Of a stretch of 46,200 nt of DNA, positions 16,937 through 25,402 are shown piece after piece; the first letter of the stretch is position 1, and each line of letters starts with the position of its first letter. The DNA is from Rhizobium sp. Q54. GTDB lineage: Bacteria > Pseudomonadota > Alphaproteobacteria > Rhizobiales > Aestuariivirgaceae. Location of the stretch: NCBI GenBank assembly GCA_945889445.1, contig CAMDBX010000025.1:1-46200 (forward strand). The letters are read 5' to 3'. Under the pieces are notes generated by a model, which was not told where the DNA came from, made no database searches, and worked only from the letters and a program-made list of their open reading frames with translations. Both the position numbers and the translations under genes were made by a program.

Positions 16937-18619
16937 TCACCCCTCCCAGCCATAATCCTTCCGTGCCGCCTCCACCGTCACCAGCCCCGCCGCGATATCC
17001 GCCTCCACTGCCGCGCGGTCGCGCGTGTGGGGCTTGCCGAAGCCACCGCCGCCGGGGAGTTCGAGGAGCAGCGAGTCACCCGCATCGATGATGTGCATGC
17101 CCTTGTCGGGCAGCTTGCGGCCAGAACCGCGTCCGGCTGATCCGACGCAGCCGGGGTCGCCGCCCTCGCGGCCTTTGGCGGGGTGGATGATGCGGTCGAA
17201 GGTGGCCGCCGAGATGGCGAAGGGTGCATCTTCCGTGTTGGCGATCTCGATCGCCTGCGAGACGCCGCCGCGCCATTGGCCGGCACCGCCCGAGTCCGCC
17301 AGATAGTGCTTGCGCTTGAAGTAGAGCGGGCATTGCGTCTCCGTCACCTCGATGGGGATGGTGCCGACGCCTGACGGGAAGGCGGTGGTGTTGAGGCCAT
17401 CCTTGCCCGGCCTGCCGCCGATGCCGCCCAGCCCCATGTTGATTACAGCAAAGCGCTTGGCCTTGGCCGTAAGCTCCGGCGGCACGCGGCCATGCGCGGA
17501 GTAGAGCGAGAGAATCCAGATAGGCCCCGCACTCTCCGCCTGCACCGTGCCGGGCAGCGCCTGTGCGAGGCAGCCGAACACGCTGTCGGCCAGCATCTGG
17601 CCGATCACGTGGCGCGCCGTTACGGGCGAGGGGCGGATCGGGTCGACGACGCTGCCGGGCTCGGTGATGAGATCGAAGCAGGAGAGCGAGCCGATGTTGT
17701 TGGGCACATGTGGCGCGATGACGGCCTTGAGGCCAAACACTGCATAGGCATGGGTATAGGTGCGGGGGCTGTTGATGCCGAACAGCGAGGCGGGCGAGGT
17801 GCCGGAGAAATCGACCGTGATCTTGCCGTTCTTCACGATGAGCTTCGACTTCAACGTCAACTCGCGCTCGTAGCCGTCGAGCGGCATCTCATAGGACCAT
17901 TCGCCTTCCGGCAAGGCCTTGATCGCCGCGCGGGCACCCTTCTCGGATTGCTTGAGGATATGCTTGGCCAAGGTATCGAGCGAGGTGAGCTTGAACTCCT
18001 TCATCATGTCGACGAGGCGGCGTACTCCCGTATCATTGGCACTGATGAGGGAGAGAATGTCGCCACGCACTTCGACGGGCGAGCGCGAATTGGCAAGGAT
18101 GATTGCGAGCAGTTCCTCGTTGAGCTTGCCTTCCTTGCGGATGCGCGAATGCGGGATCAGCGTTCCCTCTTCAAACGAAGAGTTCGCCTTGGCCGACATG
18201 CCCACACCACCCACGTCGATGACGTGGCAGGTTGAGGCGAAGAAGGCGACGAGCTTCTTGCCCAAAAACACCGGCGTCATCATCACGTAGTCGAACAAAT
18301 GCCCGGTGCCGAGCCACGGGTCATTGGTGATGAACACGTCGCCCGGCTTCATGGTCGATTGCGGAAAGTGCTTGAAGAAATGCGCAACGGCGGTCGCCAT
18401 GGTGTTGACGTGGCCGGGCGTGCCGGTCATCGCCTGGGCGATCATGTTGCCTTGTGGGTCATAGACACCGGCGGAAAGATCGCCCGCCTCGCGGGTGATG
18501 GTGCCGAAGGCGGTGCGCAGGAGGGACTGCGCCTGTTCCTCGACCACCGCGATCAACCGGTTCCACATGACCTGCGTGCGAATGGCGGCCAAGGCGTCTT
18601 TGCTTGCGTCCTTGCTCAT
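16937..18619 (-). CDS. hyuB: Hydantoinase B/oxoprolinase family subunit
   Basis: 560 residues, the beta subunit of the ATP-dependent N-methylhydantoinase / 5-oxoprolinase / acetone-acetophenone carboxylase superfamily. Recognisable blocks: RLIAVVEEQAQSLLRTAFG, the loop GTPGHVNTMATAV, GDVFITNDPWLGTGH and the glycine-rich GLGGIGGRPGKDG. It shares a four-base ATGA overlap with hyuA, so the two subunits are made in step. The reaction hydrolyses a cyclic amide or carboxylates a ketone at the cost of ATP; substrate is undetermined. Neighbouring genes (kyn, a LacI regulator) do not settle it. Convergent with kynB. Confidence 0.93.
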   Translation of the reverse strand: MSKDASKDALAAIRTQVMWNRLIAVVEEQAQSLLRTAFGTITREAGDLSAGVYDPQGNMIAQAMTGTPGHVNTMATAVAHFFKHFPQSTMKPGDVFITNDPWLGTGHLFDYVMMTPVFLGKKLVAFFASTCHVIDVGGVGMSAKANSSFEEGTLIPHSRIRKEGKLNEELLAIILANSRSPVEVRGDILSLISANDTGVRRLVDMMKEFKLTSLDTLAKHILKQSEKGARAAIKALPEGEWSYEMPLDGYERELTLKSKLIVKNGKITVDFSGTSPASLFGINSPRTYTHAYAVFGLKAVIAPHVPNNIGSLSCFDLITEPGSVVDPIRPSPVTARHVIGQMLADSVFGCLAQALPGTVQAESAGPIWILSLYSAHGRVPPELTAKAKRFAVINMGLGGIGGRPGKDGLNTTAFPSGVGTIPIEVTETQCPLYFKRKHYLADSGGAGQWRGGVSQAIEIANTEDAPFAISAATFDRIIHPAKGREGGDPGCVGSAGRGSGRKLPDKGMHIIDAGDSLLLELPGGGGFGKPHTRDRAAVEADIAAGLVTVEAARKDYGWEG

Positions 18620-20694
18620 CGGCTGCGCTCCAGAACGATGTAACCAAGCGAGTTGATCGAGGCGTTGAAGTTGGCGCCGACGATGGTGGAGGTTTCATCC
18701 TCGGCGATGATGGCGGGGCCCTTGATGGCGGAGCCCGGCTTCATGTCGAAGCGCCAGTAAACGGGCGCCTGCACCTGCTTGCCCAATGCCGGATCATAGA
18801 TGGTGCGCCTGGCCCGGGGCTTTGGCGCTGCCTTCTTCGCGGCCTTGGCAGCGCGTTTCGGCTTCGTGGCCTTCGACGACACGGTGACCGACCAGGTGAT
18901 GGCCTCAGCCTCCTGGTTGGGGATGCGCAGGCCATAGACCTGCTCGTAGAGCCGCTCGAACTCGGCCTTCAGCTTCGCGCCGTCGGCCCTGGTGAGCTTT
19001 TTCACCGGCACGCTCACCCGGATTTCGTGGCCTTGGCCGACATAGCGGCAGTCGGCGATGACGTGTAGCATCGGCTTGGTCTTGCCAAGTGCCGGCGCGA
19101 CGACGGCGCGCGCGTCCGCTGTCATGGTGGTGAGCAGCTTGTTCACGCGCTCGGCGTTGAAGTCCTCGAGCGAGACGACCGCACTCTTGGTGATCTCATA
19201 GGCGACAGGTGCCCGCAGGAAGCCGATGGCGGAGCCCACACCCGCCCCCTTCGGCACGATGATGGTGCTGACGCCAACCTTCTCGGCGAGACGACAGGCA
19301 TGCAATGGCGCACCACCGCCAAAGGCGATCATGGTGCAGGAGGCGATGTCATGGCCGCGCTCGATGGCATGGACGCGCGCCGCATTGGCCATGTTCTCTT
19401 CCACGATTTCGGTGACGCCGGCGGCGGGCCAGAACTCCTTGAGGCCAAGCCTGCTGCCGATGTGCTTCTGCAGCGCCTGCTTGGCCGCAGCTTCATCGAG
19501 CGGAATCTTGCCGCCCGCGAAATAGGCGGGGTCGATCTTGCCGAGTGCGAGGTTCGCATCGGTCACGGCGGGTTCCGTGCCGCCGCGGCCGTAGCAGACG
19601 GGGCCGGGGGTGGAGCCCGCACTGTCCGGCCCCACGGTGATGCGCGACAACTTGTCGACGCGCGCGATGGAGCCGCCGCCCGCGCCGATCTCCACCATCT
19701 CGATCACCGGAATGCGGACGGGAATGCCGGAGCCCTTCATGTCGCGATAGGCACGTGCGATCTCGAACTTGCGGGCGCGCTCCGGCTCGCCGTTGGTGAG
19801 CAGGCAGATCTTCGCCGTGGTGCCGCCCATGTCGAAGGAGAGAACGTGGGGGAGTGCACATTCTGCCGCGATCTGCGCGGCGAGGATGGCGCCGCCGGCA
19901 GGGCCTGACTCGACCAAACGGATGGGGAAGCGTGCCGCCGTCTCCAGCGTGGTGAGCCCACCGCCTGACATCATCAGGAACAGCGGAGCCGTGAGCTTCA
20001 TGTCCTTCAGCTGGTCGCGCAGGCGATAGAGGTAGCTTGCCATCAGCGGCCGCACATAGGCATTGGCCACCGTCGTGGAGAAGCGCTCGTATTCGCGGAT
20101 TTCGGGTGCCACCTCGGAGGAGATGCAGATGGTCACGTCCTTGGGCAGCAGTCTGGCCAGCAACGTGGCCACGCGCTTCTCGTGGGCGTCATGCGCATAG
20201 GCATGAAGGAAGCCGATGGCGACCGACTTCACGTCTTCCGCGATGATGCGCTGCGCGAGGCCCTTCACCGCGCCCTCGTCCAGCGGCAGCAGCACGCGGC
20301 CATCGGCGGCGAGGCGCTCGGTGATCTCGAAGCGCAGCGTGCGCGGCACCAGCGGCACCGGCCGGTCGATCATCAGGTCATAATGGTCGAAGCGCTTCTC
20401 GTAGCCCTGCTCGATGATGTCGCGGAAGCCCTCGGTAGTGATGAAGGCGGTGCGGGCCCCCTTGCGCTCGATCAGCGCATTGGTGGCCAGCGTCGTGCCG
20501 TGGATGAAGACGCCAATGTCCTGGGGCTTGAGGCCCGAAGCCTCCAGCACCAGCCTGAGACCCTCGATGACGCCCAGTTCGGGGGCGTGAGTCGTGGTCA
20601 GCACCTTGCCGGACCAGCGCTTGGGCCCGTCCTCCAGCACGATGTCGGTGAAGGTGCCGCCAATGTCGGCGGCGAGTTTCGCTGTTCTTGCCAT
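18616..20694 (-). CDS. hyuA: Hydantoinase A/oxoprolinase family subunit (actin-like ATPase)
   Basis: 692 residues; the ATP-using alpha subunit partnering HyuB. The N-terminal phosphate-binding motif AADIGGTFTDIVLED, GTTLATNALIERKGA at about 65-80, the central FDMGGTTAKICLL and VEIGAGGGSIARVD, and GGGAPLHACRLAEKVG are all family blocks. Near residues 600-625 the C-terminal domain contains an unusual lysine/alanine-rich stretch (KRAAKAAKKAAPKPRARR) that looks like an inserted flexible basic linker. ATG 20694 is the only start that keeps the glycine motif near the N-terminus; no clear ribosome site is seen. Divergent from the LacI regulator by 89 bases, which makes that regulator a candidate controller. 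Confidence 0.93.
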   Translation of the reverse strand: MARTAKLAADIGGTFTDIVLEDGPKRWSGKVLTTTHAPELGVIEGLRLVLEASGLKPQDIGVFIHGTTLATNALIERKGARTAFITTEGFRDIIEQGYEKRFDHYDLMIDRPVPLVPRTLRFEITERLAADGRVLLPLDEGAVKGLAQRIIAEDVKSVAIGFLHAYAHDAHEKRVATLLARLLPKDVTICISSEVAPEIREYERFSTTVANAYVRPLMASYLYRLRDQLKDMKLTAPLFLMMSGGGLTTLETAARFPIRLVESGPAGGAILAAQIAAECALPHVLSFDMGGTTAKICLLTNGEPERARKFEIARAYRDMKGSGIPVRIPVIEMVEIGAGGGSIARVDKLSRITVGPDSAGSTPGPVCYGRGGTEPAVTDANLALGKIDPAYFAGGKIPLDEAAAKQALQKHIGSRLGLKEFWPAAGVTEIVEENMANAARVHAIERGHDIASCTMIAFGGGAPLHACRLAEKVGVSTIIVPKGAGVGSAIGFLRAPVAYEITKSAVVSLEDFNAERVNKLLTTMTADARAVVAPALGKTKPMLHVIADCRYVGQGHEIRVSVPVKKLTRADGAKLKAEFERLYEQVYGLRIPNQEAEAITWSVTVSSKATKPKRAAKAAKKAAPKPRARRTIYDPALGKQVQAPVYWRFDMKPGSAIKGPAIIAEDETSTIVGANFNASINSLGYIVLERSR

Positions 20695-20783
20695 GGCGAT
20701 TGGTTAGCCCGTCCAAGAGGCATTCGCATCCAGATTCTGAGGGGCGTGTTGCAGAAACCTCGGCATCCCTCTATCAATCCCTC

Positions 20784-21809
20784 ATGGCCAAGGTGACAAT
20801 CCAGGATGTGGCCCGCGTTGCGGGTGTGAGCGTTGCAACCGTTGACCGGGTGTTGAACCGCCGCCCCGGCGTGCGCGGGGTCACTGTCAACAAGGTCGAA
20901 ACCGCCATCCGCGACCTCAATTACCAGCCGGACCGCATCGCGGCGCGCCTTGCCCGCTCGCGCGAATACCGCTTCTGCTTCGTGCTGCCGGACCGCGCGG
21001 GCGACTTCTGGGAGCGCATCAACGAGGAGGTCCGCACCATGGCGGACCGCATGGCGGGCGAGCGCGTGTCGATCACCGTGAAGCGCGTCGACGTCTTTGA
21101 TGGCGAACTCCTCGCCTCCACCCTTGATTCGATCGGCGACGTGCATGACGGGGTGGCCGTGGCGGCGCTCGACCACCCGGCGGTGCGCGAGGCCATCAAT
21201 GCGCTGGCCGCACGCGGCGTGACCGTGGTGACGCTTGTTTCTGACGTGCCGGGCTCCAAGCGCATGCATTATGCCGGCATCGACAATTCCTCCGCCGGGC
21301 GCACCGCGGCGAGCCTGATGGGCCGCTTCCTGCGGGGCATGACCGGCAAGGTGGGCCTCATCGCGGGCTCGCTGGCACTGCGCGACCACATCGAGCGCCA
21401 GTTCGGCTTCGAACAGGTGCTGACGCATGAATACCCGAACCTGCAGGTTCTGCCGGTGCGCGAGTCGCGTGACGACTGGCGCAAGCTCGAGGAGATGACG
21501 GCGCAGCTCGTTGCAGAGCATCCTGATCTTGTCGGCATCTACAATGTTGGCGGCGGCACGCGCGGCATCGTCTCGGCACTCGAGGCGGCGGGCCGTGCCA
21601 AGGACGTGGTGCTGCTGGGCCATGATTTGAGCGACGCCAATCGCAAGGCGTTGATCCGCGGCACCATCGATGCGGTGATCAACCAGGACCCCGGCCACGA
21701 GGTGCGCAGCGCCATCCGCGTGCTGATCGCCAAGGCCGACAACGTGCCGCTGATCGAAAGCCAGGAGCGGATCAGGATCGATATCTTCCTGCGGGATAAT
21801 TTGCCTTAG
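20784..21809 (+). CDS. LacI-family transcriptional regulator
   Basis: 341 residues. The N-terminal helix-turn-helix (TIQDVARVAGVSVATVDRVL, residues 4-23) and hinge helix (DRIAARLARSR) are followed by a periplasmic-binding-protein-like effector domain (YAGIDNSSAGRTAASLMGRF, GIYNVGGGTRGIVSALE, VLLGHDL). ATG 20784 is chosen because LacI proteins begin two to four residues before the HTH; no Shine-Dalgarno is apparent, so initiation may be weak or leaderless. The Asp in VDRVLN in place of the common Ser/Arg is seen in the subgroup that senses sugars or cyclitols together with Gfo/Idh/MocA enzymes. Likely targets are hyuAB (divergent) and/or the IolG-like and mmsA genes; the ligand is unknown. Confidence 0.92.
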   Translation: MAKVTIQDVARVAGVSVATVDRVLNRRPGVRGVTVNKVETAIRDLNYQPDRIAARLARSREYRFCFVLPDRAGDFWERINEEVRTMADRMAGERVSITVKRVDVFDGELLASTLDSIGDVHDGVAVAALDHPAVREAINALAARGVTVVTLVSDVPGSKRMHYAGIDNSSAGRTAASLMGRFLRGMTGKVGLIAGSLALRDHIERQFGFEQVLTHEYPNLQVLPVRESRDDWRKLEEMTAQLVAEHPDLVGIYNVGGGTRGIVSALEAAGRAKDVVLLGHDLSDANRKALIRGTIDAVINQDPGHEVRSAIRVLIAKADNVPLIESQERIRIDIFLRDNLP

Positions 21810-21821
21810 GGCCCGCAGAGC

Positions 21822-22823
21822 TCAGTAATAGAGCCCCGGCCGCATCTCACAGGCAATCGCCACCGTCTCTCCCGTCGCCAGCGATTTCACGCCGGCATCG
21901 GTCACGGTGGTCGCCACATAACCGTCCCACGCGCTGGACCCTACCGGCTTGCCCGTCATGATGGCGTTGATCCAGGCCTGGTTCTGGATGCGATAGGCTG
22001 CCGCGAAGCGCGGGCGCCAGTCGGGGGCAAGCTTTGTTGCCGATACGCCGTTGGCGCGCACTTGCGTGTTGAGCATGGGGCCGAAACTGATCGTACCGGT
22101 CTCGCAGACGAGCTCGCCCTTGACGTCATAGCCATACTGCGCATTGATGAAGAGCTCGACGTCCACGAGCTGGCCCTTGTCGGTCTCGAACACCACCAGC
22201 ATCGGGTCATCGAAGGTCGCGAGCTTCGAGCGCTTGGCGCGGAACACCTTCACCGATGAAAGCTCGGCCGAGAGCACGAAGCGCGACACGTCCACCTCAT
22301 GCCCGGCAGAGCTGACAATGGCGGCGGCCGCATTGAAATGCGGCGGGGCCGATGCATTGCGGTGCACGCAGTGGAAGGCCAGCGCCTCGCCATAGGCGCC
22401 TGAATCGAGCAGTCCCTTCATCTCCACATAGCCGGGGTCGAAGCGGCGCATGTAGCCGAGCTGCACGAGGCGGCGCCCGGCGGCAAGTTCTGCCTCGATG
22501 ACGCGCAGGCCCTCGGCTGCGGTAGGTGCCAACGGCTTCTCGCACAGCACCGGCTTTCCGGCCTTGATGCAGGCGATGGCGAAATCCGGGTGGGTTGCAT
22601 CGGGCGAGGCGATGAGGACGGCGCCGACCTCCGGGTCATTGATGAGGGCGTGGGGATCGCTGAGCGCGCGCTTGGCACCCGTCTCCTGCGCCACGGCCTT
22701 GGCACGTGCCGCGTCCGCATCGGAAATTGCGACAAGATGCGCGCCCGCCACGGAACTGGCGAAGATGCGGGCATGGTCCGCGCCCATGATGCCCGCTCCG
22801 ATGATGCCGATGCCGATGCTCAT
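21822..22823 (-). CDS. Gfo/Idh/MocA family NAD(P)-dependent oxidoreductase, IolG-like
   Basis: 333 residues: an N-terminal Rossmann domain (GIGIIGAGIMGADHARIF) and the family lysine in CEKPLA, then the C-terminal alpha/beta substrate domain with GYMRRFDPGYVEMK and GHEVDVSRF, where His and Asp of this block are catalytic in inositol 2-dehydrogenase. The pattern fits IolG-type cyclitol or sugar dehydrogenases more than generic members. ATG 22823 is preferred to ATG 22829 because AGGGGA lies 7 bases before it. It lies downstream of mmsA, but a terminator lies between them, so it may have its own promoter. Substrates such as myo-inositol or a C1-oxidised aldose fit; a D-apiose dehydrogenase role is conceivable but untested. 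Confidence 0.88.
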   Translation of the reverse strand: MSIGIGIIGAGIMGADHARIFASSVAGAHLVAISDADAARAKAVAQETGAKRALSDPHALINDPEVGAVLIASPDATHPDFAIACIKAGKPVLCEKPLAPTAAEGLRVIEAELAAGRRLVQLGYMRRFDPGYVEMKGLLDSGAYGEALAFHCVHRNASAPPHFNAAAAIVSSAGHEVDVSRFVLSAELSSVKVFRAKRSKLATFDDPMLVVFETDKGQLVDVELFINAQYGYDVKGELVCETGTISFGPMLNTQVRANGVSATKLAPDWRPRFAAAYRIQNQAWINAIMTGKPVGSSAWDGYVATTVTDAGVKSLATGETVAIACEMRPGLYY

Positions 22824-22865
22824 GCACATTTCCCCTGTTCGGTAACCAGACTAGCCGAGCCAAAG

Positions 22866-22893
22866 AAAAACGGCCACCCCGGGGGAGTGGCCG
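22866..22893 (-). terminator. Rho-independent terminator of mmsA
   Basis: On the minus strand CGGCCAC (22893-22887) pairs with GTGGCCG (22877-22871) around a CCCCGG-rich loop and is followed directly by TTTTT (22870-22866). It starts 25 bases after the mmsA stop and separates mmsA from the IolG-like gene. Confidence 0.88.
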
Positions 22894-22917
22894 CTGAGGA
22901 GACGATGAAGGGGAGGA

Positions 22918-24414
22918 TTACTTCATTGTCGGCATGACGAAGTCCGCACCCGCGCGGATGCCGGTGGGCCAGCGCGAGGTGATGGTCTTGAGGCGGGTGT
23001 AGAAGCGGATGCCTTCGGGCCCATGCATGTGGTGGTCGCCGAAGAGAGACGACTTCCAGCCGCCGAAGGAGTGGAAGGCCATCGGCACCGGAATCGGCAC
23101 GTTGATGCCAACCATGCCCACCTGGATCTGGTGCGCGAATTCGCGCGCCGCGTCGCCGTCGCGCGTGAAGATGGCGGTGCCGTTGCCATATTCATGCTCG
23201 TTGATCATCGTCGCGGCCTGCTCATAAGTTTCTGCGCGGACGACCGAGAGCACGGGGCCGAAGATCTCTTCCTTGTAGATCTTCATGTCGGGTGTGACAT
23301 TGTCGAACAGCGTGCCGCCGACGAAGTAGCCGTTCTCATAGCCCTGCAGCTTGATGCCGCGGCCATCGACGACGAGCTTCGCACCTTCGGCCACACCGGC
23401 GTCGATGTAGCCTTTCACCTTTTCCTGGTGCTGCTTGGTGACGAGCGGGCCCATCTCGGCGTCCGGGTCGGTGCCGGGCGCCACTTTCAGCGCACGCACC
23501 TTGGGCTCGAGCTTGGCGATCAGCGCATCCGCCGTGTTCTTGCCGATGGGAACGGCCACCGAAATCGCCATGCAGCGCTCGCCAGCGGAGCCGTAGGCCG
23601 CACCCATCAGGGCGTCGACAGCCTGGTCCATGTCGGCGTCGGGCATGATGATCATGTGGTTCTTCGCTCCACCCAGTGCCTGGCAGCGCTTGCCGGTGCG
23701 GGCGGCGGTTTCATAGATGTAGCGGGCAATCGGCGTGGAGCCGACGAAGCTCACCGCCTGCACGTCGGGCGAATGCAGGATGGCGTCGACCGCCTCCTTG
23801 TCGCCGTGGACGACGTTGAACACGCCATCGGGCAGGCCCGCTTCCTTCAGCCACTTCGCAAGCAGCAGCGCGGCGGAGGGGTCACGCTCGGACGGCTTCA
23901 GGATGAAGCAGTTGCCGGCGGCGAGTGCGACGGGGAACATCCACATCGGCACCATGGCGGGGAAGTTGAACGGCGTGATGCCGGCAACGACACCCAGCGG
24001 CTGGCGCAGCGAATGGCTGTCGACGCGGGTGCCGACATTCTCGGTCACTTCACCCTTCAGCAACTGCGGGGCAGCTGTCGCGAATTCCACGACTTCCGCG
24101 CCGCGCTGGATTTCGCCCTTGGCATCCGACAGAACCTTGCCGTGCTCGGAGGTGATGACGGCGGCGAGCTCGTCGGTGCGGGCGTCGAGGATGCCCAGAA
24201 ACTTGTTGAGGATGCGGGCGCGTCGCAGCGGCGGGGTCGCGGCCCAGGCCGGGAAGGCTTTCTTGGCGACCGCGATGGCCTCGTTCACCTCGGCCGTGGA
24301 CGCGAGCGACACGGAGGCCGTCTGCTCGCCCGTCGCCGGGTTGAAGACGGGTGCGGTGCGGCCCTTGCCTGCCACTTCGTGGCCGCCGATGAAGAACGGA
24401 ATGGTCTTGTGCAT
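22918..24414 (-). CDS. mmsA: CoA-acylating methylmalonate-semialdehyde dehydrogenase
   Basis: 498 residues. Converts methylmalonate semialdehyde (valine, thymine) or malonate semialdehyde (inositol, beta-alanine) with CoA and NAD to propionyl-CoA or acetyl-CoA plus CO2. The catalytic cysteine is Cys281 in GERCMAIS. The usual general-base glutamate of ALDHs is absent in QALGGAKNH, as expected for the CoA-dependent class. [16 protein letters not shown] and GVNVPIPVP-like [15 protein letters not shown] are further signatures. AGGAGG precedes ATG 24414. Divergent from the LysR regulator with a palindromic site between; followed by its own terminator. With the IolG-like gene downstream it could serve inositol breakdown (IolA role), but the other iol genes are not in the window. 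Confidence 0.95.
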   Translation of the reverse strand: MHKTIPFFIGGHEVAGKGRTAPVFNPATGEQTASVSLASTAEVNEAIAVAKKAFPAWAATPPLRRARILNKFLGILDARTDELAAVITSEHGKVLSDAKGEIQRGAEVVEFATAAPQLLKGEVTENVGTRVDSHSLRQPLGVVAGITPFNFPAMVPMWMFPVALAAGNCFILKPSERDPSAALLLAKWLKEAGLPDGVFNVVHGDKEAVDAILHSPDVQAVSFVGSTPIARYIYETAARTGKRCQALGGAKNHMIIMPDADMDQAVDALMGAAYGSAGERCMAISVAVPIGKNTADALIAKLEPKVRALKVAPGTDPDAEMGPLVTKQHQEKVKGYIDAGVAEGAKLVVDGRGIKLQGYENGYFVGGTLFDNVTPDMKIYKEEIFGPVLSVVRAETYEQAATMINEHEYGNGTAIFTRDGDAAREFAHQIQVGMVGINVPIPVPMAFHSFGGWKSSLFGDHHMHGPEGIRFYTRLKTITSRWPTGIRAGADFVMPTMK

Positions 24415-24455
24415 GGGGAATCCTCCTGAATTGGTGCCTCTCCTATGCGCCTTTC

Positions 24456-24503
24456 AAATTTGCACAGCAATGAACAGGATTGCGCTTTTGATGTGCGCAA
24501 ATT
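24456..24503. promoter_or_regulatory. Interrupted inverted repeat between mmsA and lysR, candidate LysR operator
   Basis: AAATTTGCACA at 24456-24466 and TGTGCGCAAATT at 24492-24503 form arms that match except for a GC insertion in the right arm, spaced by 25 bases. This spans the whole divergent promoter region and covers the bases just upstream of the lysR start. The T-rich/A-rich ends and spacing suit tetrameric LysR binding. Target assignment is inference. Confidence 0.5.
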
Positions 24504-24514
24504 AAAGTGCGACA

Positions 24515-25402
24515 ATGGACTGGGACCGCATCCGCATCTTCCTCGCCGTCGCCCGCGCCGGGCAAATCTCAGGCGCCGCCAAGGGCTTGGGGCTGAACCA
24601 TGCGACCGTGGGCCGGCAGCTGACGGCGCTGGAGGAGGACCTCGGCACGCCGCTGGTGGAGCGCCAGACCAATGGCTGCGTGCTCACCCAGGCGGGCGAG
24701 GTGCTGATGCGCGCTGCCGAGAAGGTGGAGTCGGAGCTGCTCCAGGCCGGAACCCGCCTGTCAGGCGCCACCGAGGCGCTGACGGGCACGGTGCGCGTGG
24801 GAGCACCCGATGGGCTGGGCAACTATTTCCTGTCGCGCACGCTGGGGGCGCTGGCGGAGCTTCACCCTGAACTCACCATCCAGCTTGTGCCGCTGCCGCG
24901 CACCTTCTCGCTGTCGCGCCGCGAGGCGGATATCGTGGTGACGCTGGACCGCCCGAAGCAGGGGCGGCTGATCGTACGCAAGCTCACCGACTATTCGCTC
25001 AGCGTGTATGCTGCGGCGTCCTATCTGGATCGCAATGGACCCATTCGCTCTGTCGACGATCTCGACGGCCATCTCTTCGTCACCCACGTCGAGGATTTCG
25101 TCTATTCCCGCGCGCTGGATTATGCGGCGGAACTCGGCAAGCGCATGAAGCGCCACTACGAGTGCGGCAGCGTTGTAGCCCAGATGGAAGCAGTGCGCGC
25201 CGGCCACGGCATCGGCATCCTGCACGACTATGCAGCGCTGCAATTTCCCGAACTGCGGCGCCTGTTGCCGGAGCTTCGCTTCACCCGCACCTACTGGCTG
25301 ATGTCGCACCCCGACACGCACGACACGCGACGGGTGGCGGAGGTTTATGCCGCGATCACAAGGGCGGTGCAGGAGGCGAAGGGGAGTTTCGTGCTGGGGT
25401 GA
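24515..25402 (+). CDS. LysR-family transcriptional regulator
   Basis: 295 residues. Winged helix-turn-helix at 1-60 ([39 protein letters not shown]) and a two-lobe substrate-binding domain from about residue 90. It is divergent from mmsA and is the likely regulator of that gene, the usual LysR arrangement. It converges on the PLP enzyme gene with no base between the two stop codons. No clear ribosome site upstream of ATG 24515. The ligand is unknown; methylmalonate semialdehyde precursors or a product of the neighbouring sugar-acid operon are candidates. Confidence 0.93.
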   Translation: MDWDRIRIFLAVARAGQISGAAKGLGLNHATVGRQLTALEEDLGTPLVERQTNGCVLTQAGEVLMRAAEKVESELLQAGTRLSGATEALTGTVRVGAPDGLGNYFLSRTLGALAELHPELTIQLVPLPRTFSLSRREADIVVTLDRPKQGRLIVRKLTDYSLSVYAAASYLDRNGPIRSVDDLDGHLFVTHVEDFVYSRALDYAAELGKRMKRHYECGSVVAQMEAVRAGHGIGILHDYAALQFPELRRLLPELRFTRTYWLMSHPDTHDTRRVAEVYAAITRAVQEAKGSFVLG

